From: Sulfurimonas sp.
Lineage (GTDB): Bacteria; Campylobacterota; Campylobacteria; Campylobacterales; Sulfurimonadaceae
NCBI GenBank assembly: GCA_027063645.1
Contig: JAMORK010000039.1
Coordinates: 1 to 64,000 of the forward strand
Direction: 5' to 3'
Length of the DNA: 64,000 nt
The notes under the pieces: generated by a model
The model's database searches: none
What the model saw: the letters and a program-made list of their open reading frames with translations, nothing else
What the model was told of the DNA's origin: nothing
Shown: positions 9,328 through 19,162 of the stretch, one piece after another
Layout: every line of letters starts with the position of its first letter
Numbering within the stretch: position 1 is the first letter of the stretch
Position numbers and translations under genes: made by a program

Positions 9328-10482
9328 TTATTTACCGTGAACTATGTAGTCAACTACTAGTTTGAAGTTAGCATCAGATAAGTCTGCACCACCTTTAGCA
9401 GGCATACCACCCTCTGTACCATCTATCGCTTTTTTGTATACTGTTTCCATACCTTCAGCAAGGAATGGTTTCCACTCATCACTCCCAGGAGCTAAGTAAG
9501 AAGAGTGACACATTGCACATGCATTATTATACACCTCTTTTACATCTACTTTTACTTCTGCTTTGTTATCCTCTTTTGGAAGATCTCTTACATCAGACAT
9601 TGGTGGTAAAAAGTTAGAGATACCAGCACCTTGAATACGTGTTACTACAACTGATTTTTCTTGACAGTCTTTCATACAACGTTCACTTGCTTTTACTTTT
9701 ATAGCACCAAAGTTTGTTGGGTTAGCATAAAAAGTACGTACATCATCTAAAGCATTTGGCCCATCAATGTTAGGGATAAAACCATTTTCATTTGGCATTT
9801 TGATTTTAAGCATTTTTTCACGGTTAAGTACAAACTCGTCATCAATCTCTTCACCCTCATACTCAATCTCATTAATGTTAAGCATATATGCAGTAAGTGC
9901 ATATGTCTCATCATCACTTAATGTTTTTGATTTTGGATGAGGCATACCATCTTTGATATACCAGAACATTGTACTAATTTGTGGCCAGTAAGAACCAAAT
10001 ACACGAGTTGGTCCATCAGCTTCAGGATCATGCCATCTATTGTTTGTTAAAGTCTTTTGTAACTCATAACCGTTTCCTTTTGAAAGTGCTGGATAACCAC
10101 CTCCACCAGAACCGAAGTCACCATGACACATAACACACTTAGCTTCGTAAATCTCTTCACCCTCTTCAACAGAACCACTACCTTCTGGTAAACCAGTACC
10201 ATCAGGCATTACATCTTTATCCCAAGCTTTTAATTCATTCGCAGTTGGAACACGACCATTATAAATCTTTTTTGCATCTAGTGCAACTTGTGGATTTACA
10301 TAGTATGGACCTGTTTTATCATTTTCTACAGGATAAATCACACCACCATCAATAGTTGGCTTTCCATTTACTGTGTTAGTACCTTTTGGCTCTGCACTAT
10401 TTTGCATACAACCAACTGTAAGTACTGCAATCGCTGCTGCAGCTGAAGCTGTTGCGATTAATTTAGTATTTAATTTAAGCAT
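9328..10482 (-). CDS. soxD: SoxD-type di-heme cytochrome c, possible lipoprotein
   Basis: Two CxxCH motifs (CVMCH, CAMCH), lipobox-like LTVGC, directly downstream of soxC. Confidence 0.85.
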   Translation of the reverse strand: MLKLNTKLIATASAAAAIAVLTVGCMQNSAEPKGTNTVNGKPTIDGGVIYPVENDKTGPYYVNPQVALDAKKIYNGRVPTANELKAWDKDVMPDGTGLPEGSGSVEEGEEIYEAKCVMCHGDFGSGGGGYPALSKGNGYELQKTLTNNRWHDPEADGPTRVFGSYWPQISTMFWYIKDGMPHPKSKTLSDDETYALTAYMLNINEIEYEGEEIDDEFVLNREKMLKIKMPNENGFIPNIDGPNALDDVRTFYANPTNFGAIKVKASERCMKDCQEKSVVVTRIQGAGISNFLPPMSDVRDLPKEDNKAEVKVDVKEVYNNACAMCHSSYLAPGSDEWKPFLAEGMETVYKKAIDGTEGGMPAKGGADLSDANFKLVVDYIVHGK

Positions 10483-11794
10483 TCTTTATCCCTCCTGGTG
10501 TTCTCATCTGTACATGGTTAACTTCACCTGTAGCTGTTACTTCCCAAGTCTCAACCGCATTTCTGTGGTAAACTGATTCAACACCCATAATACTTACTTC
10601 TTGATCGATTGTAGGTTGAATATAACCTGCATCGTCCATAGCACGTGAAGTAAGAAGAAGTCTCTCCCCTTTTTTATATGTGTGCATATAGCTCCAACGT
10701 GTCCATGATTTAGGAAGTACTAAACCTTTAAGATTTGCTTTCACATAGTTGTTTCCACCATCAAATGATAAATCAACTCCAGTAATAGTTCCCATACCAG
10801 ACCATGCAAGACCTTCTATCTCAACGATATCACCATCTTTAAGATTAGTCCATGGAATCTCTGGAGATGGAGATGTTACAGTTGAGTTTACCTCATTTGC
10901 ATAGAAATGTTGGATAGCTTTACCACTTGGTTGTAGAGCAGTATACTTAGAAGTTTCTTCTTTACAGTACCAAGGCTCAGTTGAGAATTCAAGACGTTTT
11001 AGCCATTTAACACAAAGGTTACCTTCCCAACCTGGAAGAAGTAATCTTACTGGGTATCCTTGTTCTGGACGAAGTGCTTCACCATTTTGTCCCCAAACGA
11101 TCATAGCATCATCAAGAACTTTATCAACAGGAACAGTTCTTCCCATCTCTGAGTTGTCTGAACCTTCAGCAAGCATCCATTGTGCTTCTGGCTTAAGACC
11201 AAGATCTTCAAGAATAGTTTTCACATAAACACCAGTCCACTCAGCACAAGACATAAAACCTTTTGCAAATTGAACAGAGTTAAATTGTGGTCCACGCCAC
11301 TCTTGTCCACCATTGGCAGGACACTCAATAAAGTGAGTACGAGTTACACTTGGGTAACGTTTAAGTTGCTCTAATGTAAGAACGATTGGCTTCTCAACCA
11401 AACCGTGAATCATTAAACGAAATTCATTTGGATCTACATGTGCCACACCACCGTGTGAACGAGAGAAAAATAAACCATTTGGTGTAATGATTCCCATAGA
11501 TTCTTGGATTGGAGTAACAGCAATAGATGCACGGAAGTTTCCAGAAGCTAGTAGCTTAGTATTTCTTCTTGTAACATTATGCTCATATTTTGAAGGTACA
11601 CCGTAACGATTTTTTGTTACAGGATCCCCCCAAACTTGTCCCCATGGTACATGGTGCATGATAGCAGGATCGTCTGCCATCGCGTCAGATGACATTACAG
11701 ATGTTCCAGCAAGTGCAGCAACTGAAGCAGCAGCTGATTTTCTGAAAAATTCTCTTCTGTCGATCGTCTTATCGTGTTGAGATTTATTATCCAC
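10475..11794 (-). CDS. soxC: Sulfane dehydrogenase subunit SoxC (sulfite oxidase-type Mo enzyme)
   Basis: Tat RREFF signal; THFIECPANGGQEWRG and sulfite oxidase dimerization domain. Confidence 0.93.
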   Translation of the reverse strand: MDNKSQHDKTIDRREFFRKSAAASVAALAGTSVMSSDAMADDPAIMHHVPWGQVWGDPVTKNRYGVPSKYEHNVTRRNTKLLASGNFRASIAVTPIQESMGIITPNGLFFSRSHGGVAHVDPNEFRLMIHGLVEKPIVLTLEQLKRYPSVTRTHFIECPANGGQEWRGPQFNSVQFAKGFMSCAEWTGVYVKTILEDLGLKPEAQWMLAEGSDNSEMGRTVPVDKVLDDAMIVWGQNGEALRPEQGYPVRLLLPGWEGNLCVKWLKRLEFSTEPWYCKEETSKYTALQPSGKAIQHFYANEVNSTVTSPSPEIPWTNLKDGDIVEIEGLAWSGMGTITGVDLSFDGGNNYVKANLKGLVLPKSWTRWSYMHTYKKGERLLLTSRAMDDAGYIQPTIDQEVSIMGVESVYHRNAVETWEVTATGEVNHVQMRTPGGIKNA

Positions 11795-12012
11795 ATTTTC
11801 TCCTTTTTAGTTTGTTATTACTTTAAGTTTTATTTAAAATTTATATAACTCTGATTATCTATAAATAGACAAAGTTTTTTACTTTCACATTATGCCATTT
11901 TATACTTAATAAAAATATAGGGCGCATATCATTATACAAAAAAATGAGATAAAAATGTGATATTATTGATATTTCGAGCTTTGTGAGTTACTTATCGAAA
12001 CATAATTAAAAT

Positions 12013-12285
12013 TTATTCTTTTTCAACTATGCCTAATATCACAAAAGTGTCATTACTCTCATCTACATAAAAGGGGATAACAAAGCCACCATGGACTACA
12101 TCACGGATATTGTCATTGTCATAATATATAGATTTCTTATATTTATTATACTTTGTTGGAATATTTATAATGATAGTATCTAGATAAGATTTAAAGTTTT
12201 TTGCAACTTTATAATCTGTAACAATCATCTCATCTAAGATATCTTTTAGCTGTGTTTCATAGAGCTCTGATGCTACAATATTCAT
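12013..12285 (-). CDS. RelE/ParE-like toxin
   Basis: 90 aa with ParE-like layout (YETQLKDILDEM...INIPTKYNKYKKSIYY...TFVILGIVEK); preceded by an adjoining small ORF. Confidence 0.55.
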   Translation of the reverse strand: MNIVASELYETQLKDILDEMIVTDYKVAKNFKSYLDTIIINIPTKYNKYKKSIYYDNDNIRDVVHGGFVIPFYVDESNDTFVILGIVEKE

Positions 12286-12286
12286 C

Positions 12287-12424
12287 CTATTTTTCTCTCT
12301 TTTTTAGCCACTCATTTATCTCTTTCATACAGAGACTATATGCCTTGAAAGATTCTTTTTTATTGGCGTATTTCTCCAATTCTTTTGCAAAAAGGGTTTT
12401 CAATTGTTCTTGAGAAGGATTCAC
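12287..12424 (-). CDS. 45-aa small ORF, candidate antitoxin (not in the ORF track)
   Basis: GTG start overlapping the upstream stop (TAGTG); translation VNPSQEQLKTLFAKELEKYANKKESFKAYSLCMKEINEWLKKREK; stop 1 nt before the toxin ATG. Confidence 0.55.
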   Translation of the reverse strand: MNPSQEQLKTLFAKELEKYANKKESFKAYSLCMKEINEWLKKREK

Positions 12425-13032
12425 TACTCCTCCTCTTCCTCTGATGTTTCAGATTGCTCAGATGGTTTATTTCCATAGATCGTATCTACATCATCACTTA
12501 TCATCTGAATATCATCCATAGCATCTTCATAAGCTTCAAGTTTAGCATCACATTCATCTTCATCATCTGCTGCTAAGGCTGCTTCTTTTAAAGAGTCTTC
12601 AATCATATATGCTTTAAATGGCATACCATAGTTATAAACTAACTCTCCACCATCTTTTCCTTGTAAAAAAACTGTTGCTGTACCACCTAAGAGTAAAAGA
12701 ACTGCCAAAGCCTCTAAGGCAAAGATTTTCATTCTACATCCAACAATTTTTAAAAATGCGATAAGACCAAACGCGATGGCAAGGTAGAGTCCAAGTGTTT
12801 TATGCTCAATGAGTTCATGTTGCCCTGCTTCACTAAGATAATCATATATCTGAGGACCAGCCTGCGAACCTGTATACCAAACACCAACCATTGCGATTGC
12901 TGCAACTAATGTAAGACGTGAAGATATCTTAGACATCCCCTCACTCTTTGTAAACATATAAACTAGACCAAAAACTGAAGCAACAAGGGGTAAAACCATT
13001 GCAAAGTGTGCTGTAGCTGGATGTAACATCAT
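12424..13032 (-). CDS. DUF2231-like integral membrane protein
   Basis: HPATAHFAMVLPLVASVFGLVY, four hydrophobic segments, acidic C-terminal tail. Confidence 0.65.
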   Translation of the reverse strand: MMLHPATAHFAMVLPLVASVFGLVYMFTKSEGMSKISSRLTLVAAIAMVGVWYTGSQAGPQIYDYLSEAGQHELIEHKTLGLYLAIAFGLIAFLKIVGCRMKIFALEALAVLLLLGGTATVFLQGKDGGELVYNYGMPFKAYMIEDSLKEAALAADDEDECDAKLEAYEDAMDDIQMISDDVDTIYGNKPSEQSETSEEEEE

Positions 13033-13119
13033 AATATTCTCCTATTTGTTATAATTATGTATTATAATAAAATAATAGCAACTGATGTTTATCACATAAT
13101 TATAATATATAACCTTAAG

Positions 13120-14172
13120 TTACTTTTTATCAATAGCATCTTTTGCAGACTTAATTGCTGAACCAAGTGCTACCTTTGCTACACCCCATGCTTCTATACC
13201 CATACGTTTTGCCTCTTGTGCTTTTGGAGACTTAAAGGCTGTATCTGCACGCTTCACTGCATTTTTGGCAAAAGAGGAAAATCTCTCTTTCATCACCTCG
13301 GCAGTTTCTTTAGAGATATGTACCAACTCTTCTAAATCATAATGCATATCTTTATTGATAGCTAAAAGGATTCTGTTTATCACCGGAGAGCTTTGGGATG
13401 CCTGTGTAGTTATCACTTGTGAGAAGAGAATATCTGTCTGATTAAGATCTTCAATAATTGTGTCATAATCTTCTATCAAAATATGTTTTGCTTCCACAGG
13501 TGTATATGCAAGTCTCTTTTTAAATCGATCTATCGATTTTATAAGTCCACTTCTCATACCTCGAAGTGTAGCACTGAGAATCTCTTGGGCTCTATTTGGT
13601 GTAGCTTCTGAGAGATCAATTGCAGCGATCAATATAGTTGAAAGAATTTTTCTTACACGTATAGTATTGAGTGAGCCCTCTTTGATAGCTTCAAAAGTGA
13701 TCTCTTTAATCACTTCAATTGTGGTTTCGCTAATATCACCATCACTATCTTTTTCTAATGCAGTGATAAGTGCAGATTCAACCATCTCACTTAAGATGTC
13801 ATAAAGATCAATAGACTGAAGTTTTACCTGATGCAGTCTTGCTAAGGCAGTCTCATTCGATTTAACTCTCTCTTCTAAGACATCAAAAACATCGTATTTT
13901 GTCTCTTGAAGTTGTGTATATTTTTTCTCTAAACTTCTCTCAATTAACTCTTTTTGTGCAAGAAGTGTTTCTACATCCTCTTGCAAAGATGAAGTCTCTA
14001 AATTTAAAATAGTGTTTACCAAACTTTTCATCTCTGCTAAATTCAATTTATCTACATCAAATTCATTATGCTCTATAAGATTTTCTATTGCAGAAGAAAC
14101 TCTTTTTTCTACACTTTTAAATCTTCTATTATAGGACTTTTCAAGCTCTTCATTTAGTTTTTCTACATTCAT
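13120..14172 (-). CDS. Conserved hypothetical, predominantly helical/coiled-coil (DUF6781-like)
   Basis: Uninterrupted frame rich in helical heptads. Confidence 0.5.
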   Translation of the reverse strand: MNVEKLNEELEKSYNRRFKSVEKRVSSAIENLIEHNEFDVDKLNLAEMKSLVNTILNLETSSLQEDVETLLAQKELIERSLEKKYTQLQETKYDVFDVLEERVKSNETALARLHQVKLQSIDLYDILSEMVESALITALEKDSDGDISETTIEVIKEITFEAIKEGSLNTIRVRKILSTILIAAIDLSEATPNRAQEILSATLRGMRSGLIKSIDRFKKRLAYTPVEAKHILIEDYDTIIEDLNQTDILFSQVITTQASQSSPVINRILLAINKDMHYDLEELVHISKETAEVMKERFSSFAKNAVKRADTAFKSPKAQEAKRMGIEAWGVAKVALGSAIKSAKDAIDKK

Positions 14173-14185
14173 TCTATACCCCTTT

Positions 14186-14449
14186 TTAAAGTACCATTTT
14201 TATATCTTGATGCTTTTTCAATGCCTCAAATATAAAAGTTCTATCATCTTCATTATGCACAAGCAAATCAAGATTCATACTTACATACTTCCCTGTTTTT
14301 GAGCTGTTAGAGTGAGAAAGCTTATGTTCTCTCTCTTCTATCACATCATGAATCGCTTTTTCTAAAGCCTCTTTCTCACTTGCAATCACCTTATAACACC
14401 AGTTACATGGATATGTAAGTTCCACTTTTTTATCGTCTAAAGTTACCAC
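14186..14449 (-). CDS. DUF493 (YbeD-like) protein
   Basis: [10 protein letters not shown]...[36 protein letters not shown]. Confidence 0.7.
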   Translation of the reverse strand: MVTLDDKKVELTYPCNWCYKVIASEKEALEKAIHDVIEEREHKLSHSNSSKTGKYVSMNLDLLVHNEDDRTFIFEALKKHQDIKMVL

Positions 14450-14900
14450 TTTTACCTCCTGATTTAGATTCTAATTGTACATTACGGATTATCATCCCTT
14501 TATCTATCGCTTTTACCATATCGTAAATTGTTAAAAGCCCTACACTTGTTCCTGTTAATGCTTCCATCTCAACTCCAGTTTGTCCTGTAAGTTTTGCAGT
14601 CACTGTTAATTTAAAACCGGGGAGATCTTCTAACTCTTCTATATCACAATTGATTCCACTAAGATTGAGTGGATGACACATGGGGATAAGAGTGCTTGTT
14701 TGTTTTGTTCCCATAATAGCTGCTATAACTGCAGTTTGTAAAACAGGGCCTTTTTTTGTTGTCTCAGATACTATAGCATCATAAGCATCACGGCTCATCT
14801 CTATAGTTCCACTCGCTACAGCAACTCTTGTTGTTTGCTCTTTCTCACTTACATCGACCATTTTTGGTCTTTGATTTTCATCTAGGTGTGTTAAATTCAT
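14430..14900 (-). CDS. moaC: Cyclic pyranopterin monophosphate synthase MoaC
   Basis: [33 protein letters not shown] motifs. Confidence 0.95.
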   Translation of the reverse strand: MNLTHLDENQRPKMVDVSEKEQTTRVAVASGTIEMSRDAYDAIVSETTKKGPVLQTAVIAAIMGTKQTSTLIPMCHPLNLSGINCDIEELEDLPGFKLTVTAKLTGQTGVEMEALTGTSVGLLTIYDMVKAIDKGMIIRNVQLESKSGGKSGNFRR

Positions 14901-14953
14901 TTGATTCTCTTTTGTAAAGTGTATTTGTTTGACACTATTATAGCAAAGAGGTG

Positions 14954-15532
14954 TTAATGATTTGTTTTGATACGTTTGAGTGCTATTTCATACTCATGGG
15001 GATGGTTAAGATTTAAAAAGGGTTCGCTATCAAAAAAGTCTACATAGTTTGTCTTTACGCTTTTCAGTAAAAAGCCCAATTTATGTTGAGACTCTTTTTG
15101 CATTTGTAAAAATTTCTCTTCTAAAGTCTGATGGTAAACGCCACACATTGGCTGTATCTTACCATCTACTCTTGCTATTGTTGCATCTACACTTGAACTG
15201 TCTTTTTCTAAAAGTGTTTTTATCTCATAACTACTAATAAATGGAGTATCAACACTTATAGCAAAAAACTTTTTACTTTGAAGTTTTTTAAAACTTGCTA
15301 TAAAACCTGCTGTTGGAGCATACTCTTGAGAGTTATCTTCTATAAAATTTGCTTCAAAAGAGAACTTATCTTTGTTTTTAGATGATATATATACAGTGGA
15401 AAATATTTGGGAAAGTCTTGAGTATTGATACTCTGTTAGTGTTGAAAATGTAGAGAAAGGAAGAAGAGATTTATCTCTCTTCATCCTTGAACTTTTGCCA
15501 CCCGCAAAGATGACACAAGGGGTGTTAAACAT
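14954..15532 (-). CDS. mobA: Molybdenum cofactor guanylyltransferase
   Basis: [21 protein letters not shown] nucleotidyltransferase motif. Confidence 0.88.
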   Translation of the reverse strand: MFNTPCVIFAGGKSSRMKRDKSLLPFSTFSTLTEYQYSRLSQIFSTVYISSKNKDKFSFEANFIEDNSQEYAPTAGFIASFKKLQSKKFFAISVDTPFISSYEIKTLLEKDSSSVDATIARVDGKIQPMCGVYHQTLEEKFLQMQKESQHKLGFLLKSVKTNYVDFFDSEPFLNLNHPHEYEIALKRIKTNH

Positions 15533-16716
15533 TAGTTTCTTGTAAGCTCAGCTTCAATTCTTCTGTTTTGTGCACGACCTTCAGCTGTATCGTTTGATGC
15601 AATAGGGTTTGCTTCACCAGCACCCATTGCACTTAGTTGTGCTGGATTTACACCTTTAGCAATAAGTGCATCTTTCACAGCGTTTGCACGTTTTTCGGAA
15701 AGTTTTTGATTATATGAAGCACTACCACGTGAATCTGTATAACCAACGATTTTCGCATCATAGTTAGTGTATCTATTTAAGAAATCTGCATAAGTTTGAA
15801 TAAGAACATCAACATCAGCAGGAACTACAGCAGAATCATTTGCAAAGTTAATCTCAAGATTTACAATAAGTGGACAACCATCTACATTTACTGCCTCACC
15901 AAGTGGAGTATTTGGACAGATATCTTTAGAGTTAAGAACGCCATCTTGATCATCATCACCATCCACTTTACAACCAGCAGCATCTACTGTTGTACCAGCT
16001 GGTGTAGTAGGACATTTATCTAAATCATCAGCTACACCATCACCGTCACCATCAAGAACAAGAGCACATCCAAGAGCATCTACTTTAGTCCCTGCAGGAG
16101 TATGTAAACAGTTATCTTCTGCATCAACAACACCATCGTTATCTTCATCAAGTGGAGCAGCAACAGGAGCTGCCTTAGAAGCTCTTTCACCAAATGCATA
16201 GTTAAGACCAGCAAGTACTAAAACATTGTTGTCAACACGAACATTGTAGTTATTTCCAACTTTAGCTAAGTACATCGCTTCTGCTTTAAGAGATAATGCT
16301 TCTGTTAGAGGAACTTTCACACCAGCACCTGCATCAAAAACGATACCACCAAGGTTTCTGTCGTTAACATCACTACCAACAAATTCATACCCTGCACCAG
16401 CTTTTACAAATGGTACAACAGAATCCATTGCATCAAAACTGTAAACGCCATTAATAAGTGCACGAGTTACTGAAGTGTCTGTACCATTGTCATTATCTAC
16501 ATCTGGAGAATAAAGAACAGAAAACTCTGGAGAAAAGTTTGAATCAGGAAGATTATATTGTAACTCTACACCACCTAAATAGTGATCGTCACCTTTTATC
16601 CCTACATTTCCCTCTGCCATGTTGTACCCAACCATTGGAGAGATTTCATATGCATAGTCATTTGCTAATGCCATAGTACCAAGCATAAGTGCTGGTATAA
16701 GAAGAAGTTTTTTCAT
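15532..16716 (-). CDS. OmpA-family outer membrane protein with thrombospondin type 3-like repeats
   Basis: Signal peptide, N-terminal barrel, DxDxDGV calcium repeats, C-terminal OmpA domain (GYTDSRGSASYNQKLSEKRA). Confidence 0.88.
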   Translation of the reverse strand: MKKLLLIPALMLGTMALANDYAYEISPMVGYNMAEGNVGIKGDDHYLGGVELQYNLPDSNFSPEFSVLYSPDVDNDNGTDTSVTRALINGVYSFDAMDSVVPFVKAGAGYEFVGSDVNDRNLGGIVFDAGAGVKVPLTEALSLKAEAMYLAKVGNNYNVRVDNNVLVLAGLNYAFGERASKAAPVAAPLDEDNDGVVDAEDNCLHTPAGTKVDALGCALVLDGDGDGVADDLDKCPTTPAGTTVDAAGCKVDGDDDQDGVLNSKDICPNTPLGEAVNVDGCPLIVNLEINFANDSAVVPADVDVLIQTYADFLNRYTNYDAKIVGYTDSRGSASYNQKLSEKRANAVKDALIAKGVNPAQLSAMGAGEANPIASNDTAEGRAQNRRIEAELTRN

Positions 16717-16787
16717 CTTTATTTCCTTGTATTTTATATTGAATTGTACTTGAATTATACCCAAGAAAAGTGAAATCTTAGTGATTT

Positions 16788-18047
16788 CTATCTCGGGTCT
16801 GTGATATAACCTGTGATTGCAGAGATTGCAGCAACTGCTGAATTTGCAAGGTAAACCTTAGAACTTCTACTTCCCATACGTCCAACAAAGTTTCTATTTG
16901 TTGTAGAGATAGCAACTTCATTGTCACCAAGGATTCCCATATATCCACCAAGACATGCTCCACAAGTTGGATTACTTACAACCCCACCAGCTTCAACAAT
17001 GATGTCGATATAACCTAAATGGTTTGCTTCACGAAGAATCTTTTGTGTTCCTGGAGTAACAATAAGACGTACATCTTCATGCACTCTATGCCCTTTTAAA
17101 ATCTCAGCAGCCACTTTTAAGTCAGCTAAACGCCCATTTGTACAAGAACCGATAAATGCTTGATCTACTTTAATCTTATCTGCTACAGCTTGCACTACAG
17201 AGTGCCCATTTGATGGTAAAAATGGGTAAGCAATTACAGGGTCGAGGTTTGCAACATCTATCTCAAGAATTTCAGAGTACACTGCATCTTCATCAGAATA
17301 ATGCTCTTTTGGCTCACGTGCCAAGTTTTTGTCTGCTAAAAATTCTCTTGTGATATCATCCACTGCAACAATACCAGATTTTGCACCCGCTTCAATCGCC
17401 ATATTACACATAGAAAATCTATCATCCATTGTAAGGTGTTCAATTGTTGAACCTGTAAATTCTAGTGTCTTATAAAGAGCACCATCCACACCAATCATAC
17501 GAATAATCTCTAAGATGATATCTTTTCCCGTTGTATGCTTTCCAGGCTTACCACTAAGAACAACTTTAATAGACTCAGGAACTTTAAACCAGTTACCACC
17601 TGTAATCATTGCAAATGCAAGGTCAGTTGAACCCATACCTGTTGAGAAAGCTCCAAGTGCACCATGAGTACAAGTGTGTGAATCAGCACCGATAATAACA
17701 TCACCAGGAACTACAAGCCCTTTTTCTGGTAAAAGTGCATGTTCAATCCCCATATCTTTTTCATCAAAAAAGTTTTTCAGCTTATGTTTTTTTGCAAAAT
17801 CACGAGAGATTCTTGCTTGATTTGCTGATGCAATATCTTTAGCAGGGATAAAGTGATCGAGTACAATAGAAAAACCATCTGGATTTGCCAGTTTTTCTGC
17901 ACCACTTAGATTAAATGCTGAGATAGAGATAGGAGTTGTAATATCGTTTCCTATAACCATGTCGATGTTTGAGCGGATGATTTCACCTGCAAAAACCTCG
18001 CGACCAACATGCTCAGAGAAGATTTTTTCTGTAATAGTTTGAGCCAT
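16788..18047 (-). CDS. leuC: 3-isopropylmalate dehydratase large subunit
   Basis: GADSHTCTHGALGAF, GSCTNGR and NPTCGACLGG Fe-S motifs. Confidence 0.93.
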   Translation of the reverse strand: MAQTITEKIFSEHVGREVFAGEIIRSNIDMVIGNDITTPISISAFNLSGAEKLANPDGFSIVLDHFIPAKDIASANQARISRDFAKKHKLKNFFDEKDMGIEHALLPEKGLVVPGDVIIGADSHTCTHGALGAFSTGMGSTDLAFAMITGGNWFKVPESIKVVLSGKPGKHTTGKDIILEIIRMIGVDGALYKTLEFTGSTIEHLTMDDRFSMCNMAIEAGAKSGIVAVDDITREFLADKNLAREPKEHYSDEDAVYSEILEIDVANLDPVIAYPFLPSNGHSVVQAVADKIKVDQAFIGSCTNGRLADLKVAAEILKGHRVHEDVRLIVTPGTQKILREANHLGYIDIIVEAGGVVSNPTCGACLGGYMGILGDNEVAISTTNRNFVGRMGSRSSKVYLANSAVAAISAITGYITDPR

Positions 18048-18117
18048 AATATGAACCTCTTAAATTATAATAATGGCGCGATTATAACATAAGAGCTTTA
18101 AAGTGAGTTTTGGTGCT

Positions 18118-18840
18118 TTATTCTTTAAGTTTTTTAATCTCTTCTTCTATATATCTTGCCACTGATTTTAGCTGAATGTCATTATATTTATGTTTCCATG
18201 AAGGCATATCTGATTTATCTGCTCCCCAAAAATATCCACCAAATTTTGCATATAGAAAAATCTGTTGCTCACTTAAAAGTGTTCTAGTGAGATTGTAGGG
18301 ATAAATAAAATTTTTATCTTCCTTGGATTGTTCAACATACTCACTCTTCCCATCTCCTAATACACCATGGCATTTTGCACATTTTTGTTGAAAAATCTTT
18401 TTGCCTACACTATGCATATTTACTTTTTCATCCTTAGTAAGTTTTGCTGAATACTTCAAGAGATGCTTTATCTTTTCTTCTCTATCTATATTAAAGAGTT
18501 CAGAGATATACAAAGAGACTGCTGCAATTTTCTCATCATCATAGACATATTTAAAGGCTGGCATAATATCTGCATGTGCACCAAAGTAGTGTGCTCCATA
18601 CTTAATAATTTCAAAAGATTGTTCTTGTGTAAGAAGTGTTTTTTGCAGTTTTCTTGGCTTGACTATAAGCTTAATCTCTGGGTTTGTTTCCCCATCTTTT
18701 CCATGGCAAGAGATACATGTTTTTTCATATATCTCTTGCCCTAGATGAAGCATCTTCTCTTTTTCTAAATCATTTTCTGGATCCCCATAAGCTGCAAATA
18801 AGGGATATATTCCAAGTATCAGATAGAATAAGATTTTCAT
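18118..18840 (-). CDS. Di-heme cytochrome c
   Basis: Signal peptide; CISCH and CAKCH. Confidence 0.85.
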   Translation of the reverse strand: MKILFYLILGIYPLFAAYGDPENDLEKEKMLHLGQEIYEKTCISCHGKDGETNPEIKLIVKPRKLQKTLLTQEQSFEIIKYGAHYFGAHADIMPAFKYVYDDEKIAAVSLYISELFNIDREEKIKHLLKYSAKLTKDEKVNMHSVGKKIFQQKCAKCHGVLGDGKSEYVEQSKEDKNFIYPYNLTRTLLSEQQIFLYAKFGGYFWGADKSDMPSWKHKYNDIQLKSVARYIEEEIKKLKE

Positions 18841-18847
18841 CTTCTAC

Positions 18848-19153
18848 TTATTTCATTATAACTTCTAAGAGCATATTTGGATGGATAGCACACTCTACAC
18901 TAAAGTCACCACCAGGCTTTACTATAATACTTTTTTCAGTCCCTGTACTTTGCATACCAATATCAAATTCATTATCTTCATCGTCAGTATAAGCATTATG
19001 TGCAAAAGGATCAGAGTTCAAAAATGTGATCCTATCTCCTGGTTTTACTGAAATCTCATGGGGGATAAAGGTCTTCCCCTTTTGATCTATAATATGGTTT
19101 GTTGCAAAAAGAGAAAGAGAGACAAATAGCATAGCTAAAACAGTTTTTTTCAT
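18848..19153 (-). CDS. Cupredoxin-fold copper protein
   Basis: Signal peptide; FLNSDPFAHNAY...CAIHPNM gives H/C-H-M type-1 copper ligands. Confidence 0.85.
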   Translation of the reverse strand: MKKTVLAMLFVSLSLFATNHIIDQKGKTFIPHEISVKPGDRITFLNSDPFAHNAYTDDEDNEFDIGMQSTGTEKSIIVKPGGDFSVECAIHPNMLLEVIMK

Positions 19154-19162
19154 TGTATATCC

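Noticed and set aside
11795-12012. Gap upstream of soxC considered for an RNA gene
   Set aside because: AT-rich with no tRNA-like fold or conserved RNA motif that I could identify; most simply a promoter region.
15900-16160. Repeated Asp/Gly-rich units in the OmpA-like gene considered as a DNA tandem repeat
   Set aside because: Repetition is at protein level (type 3 calcium-binding repeats) and nucleotide copies are diverged.
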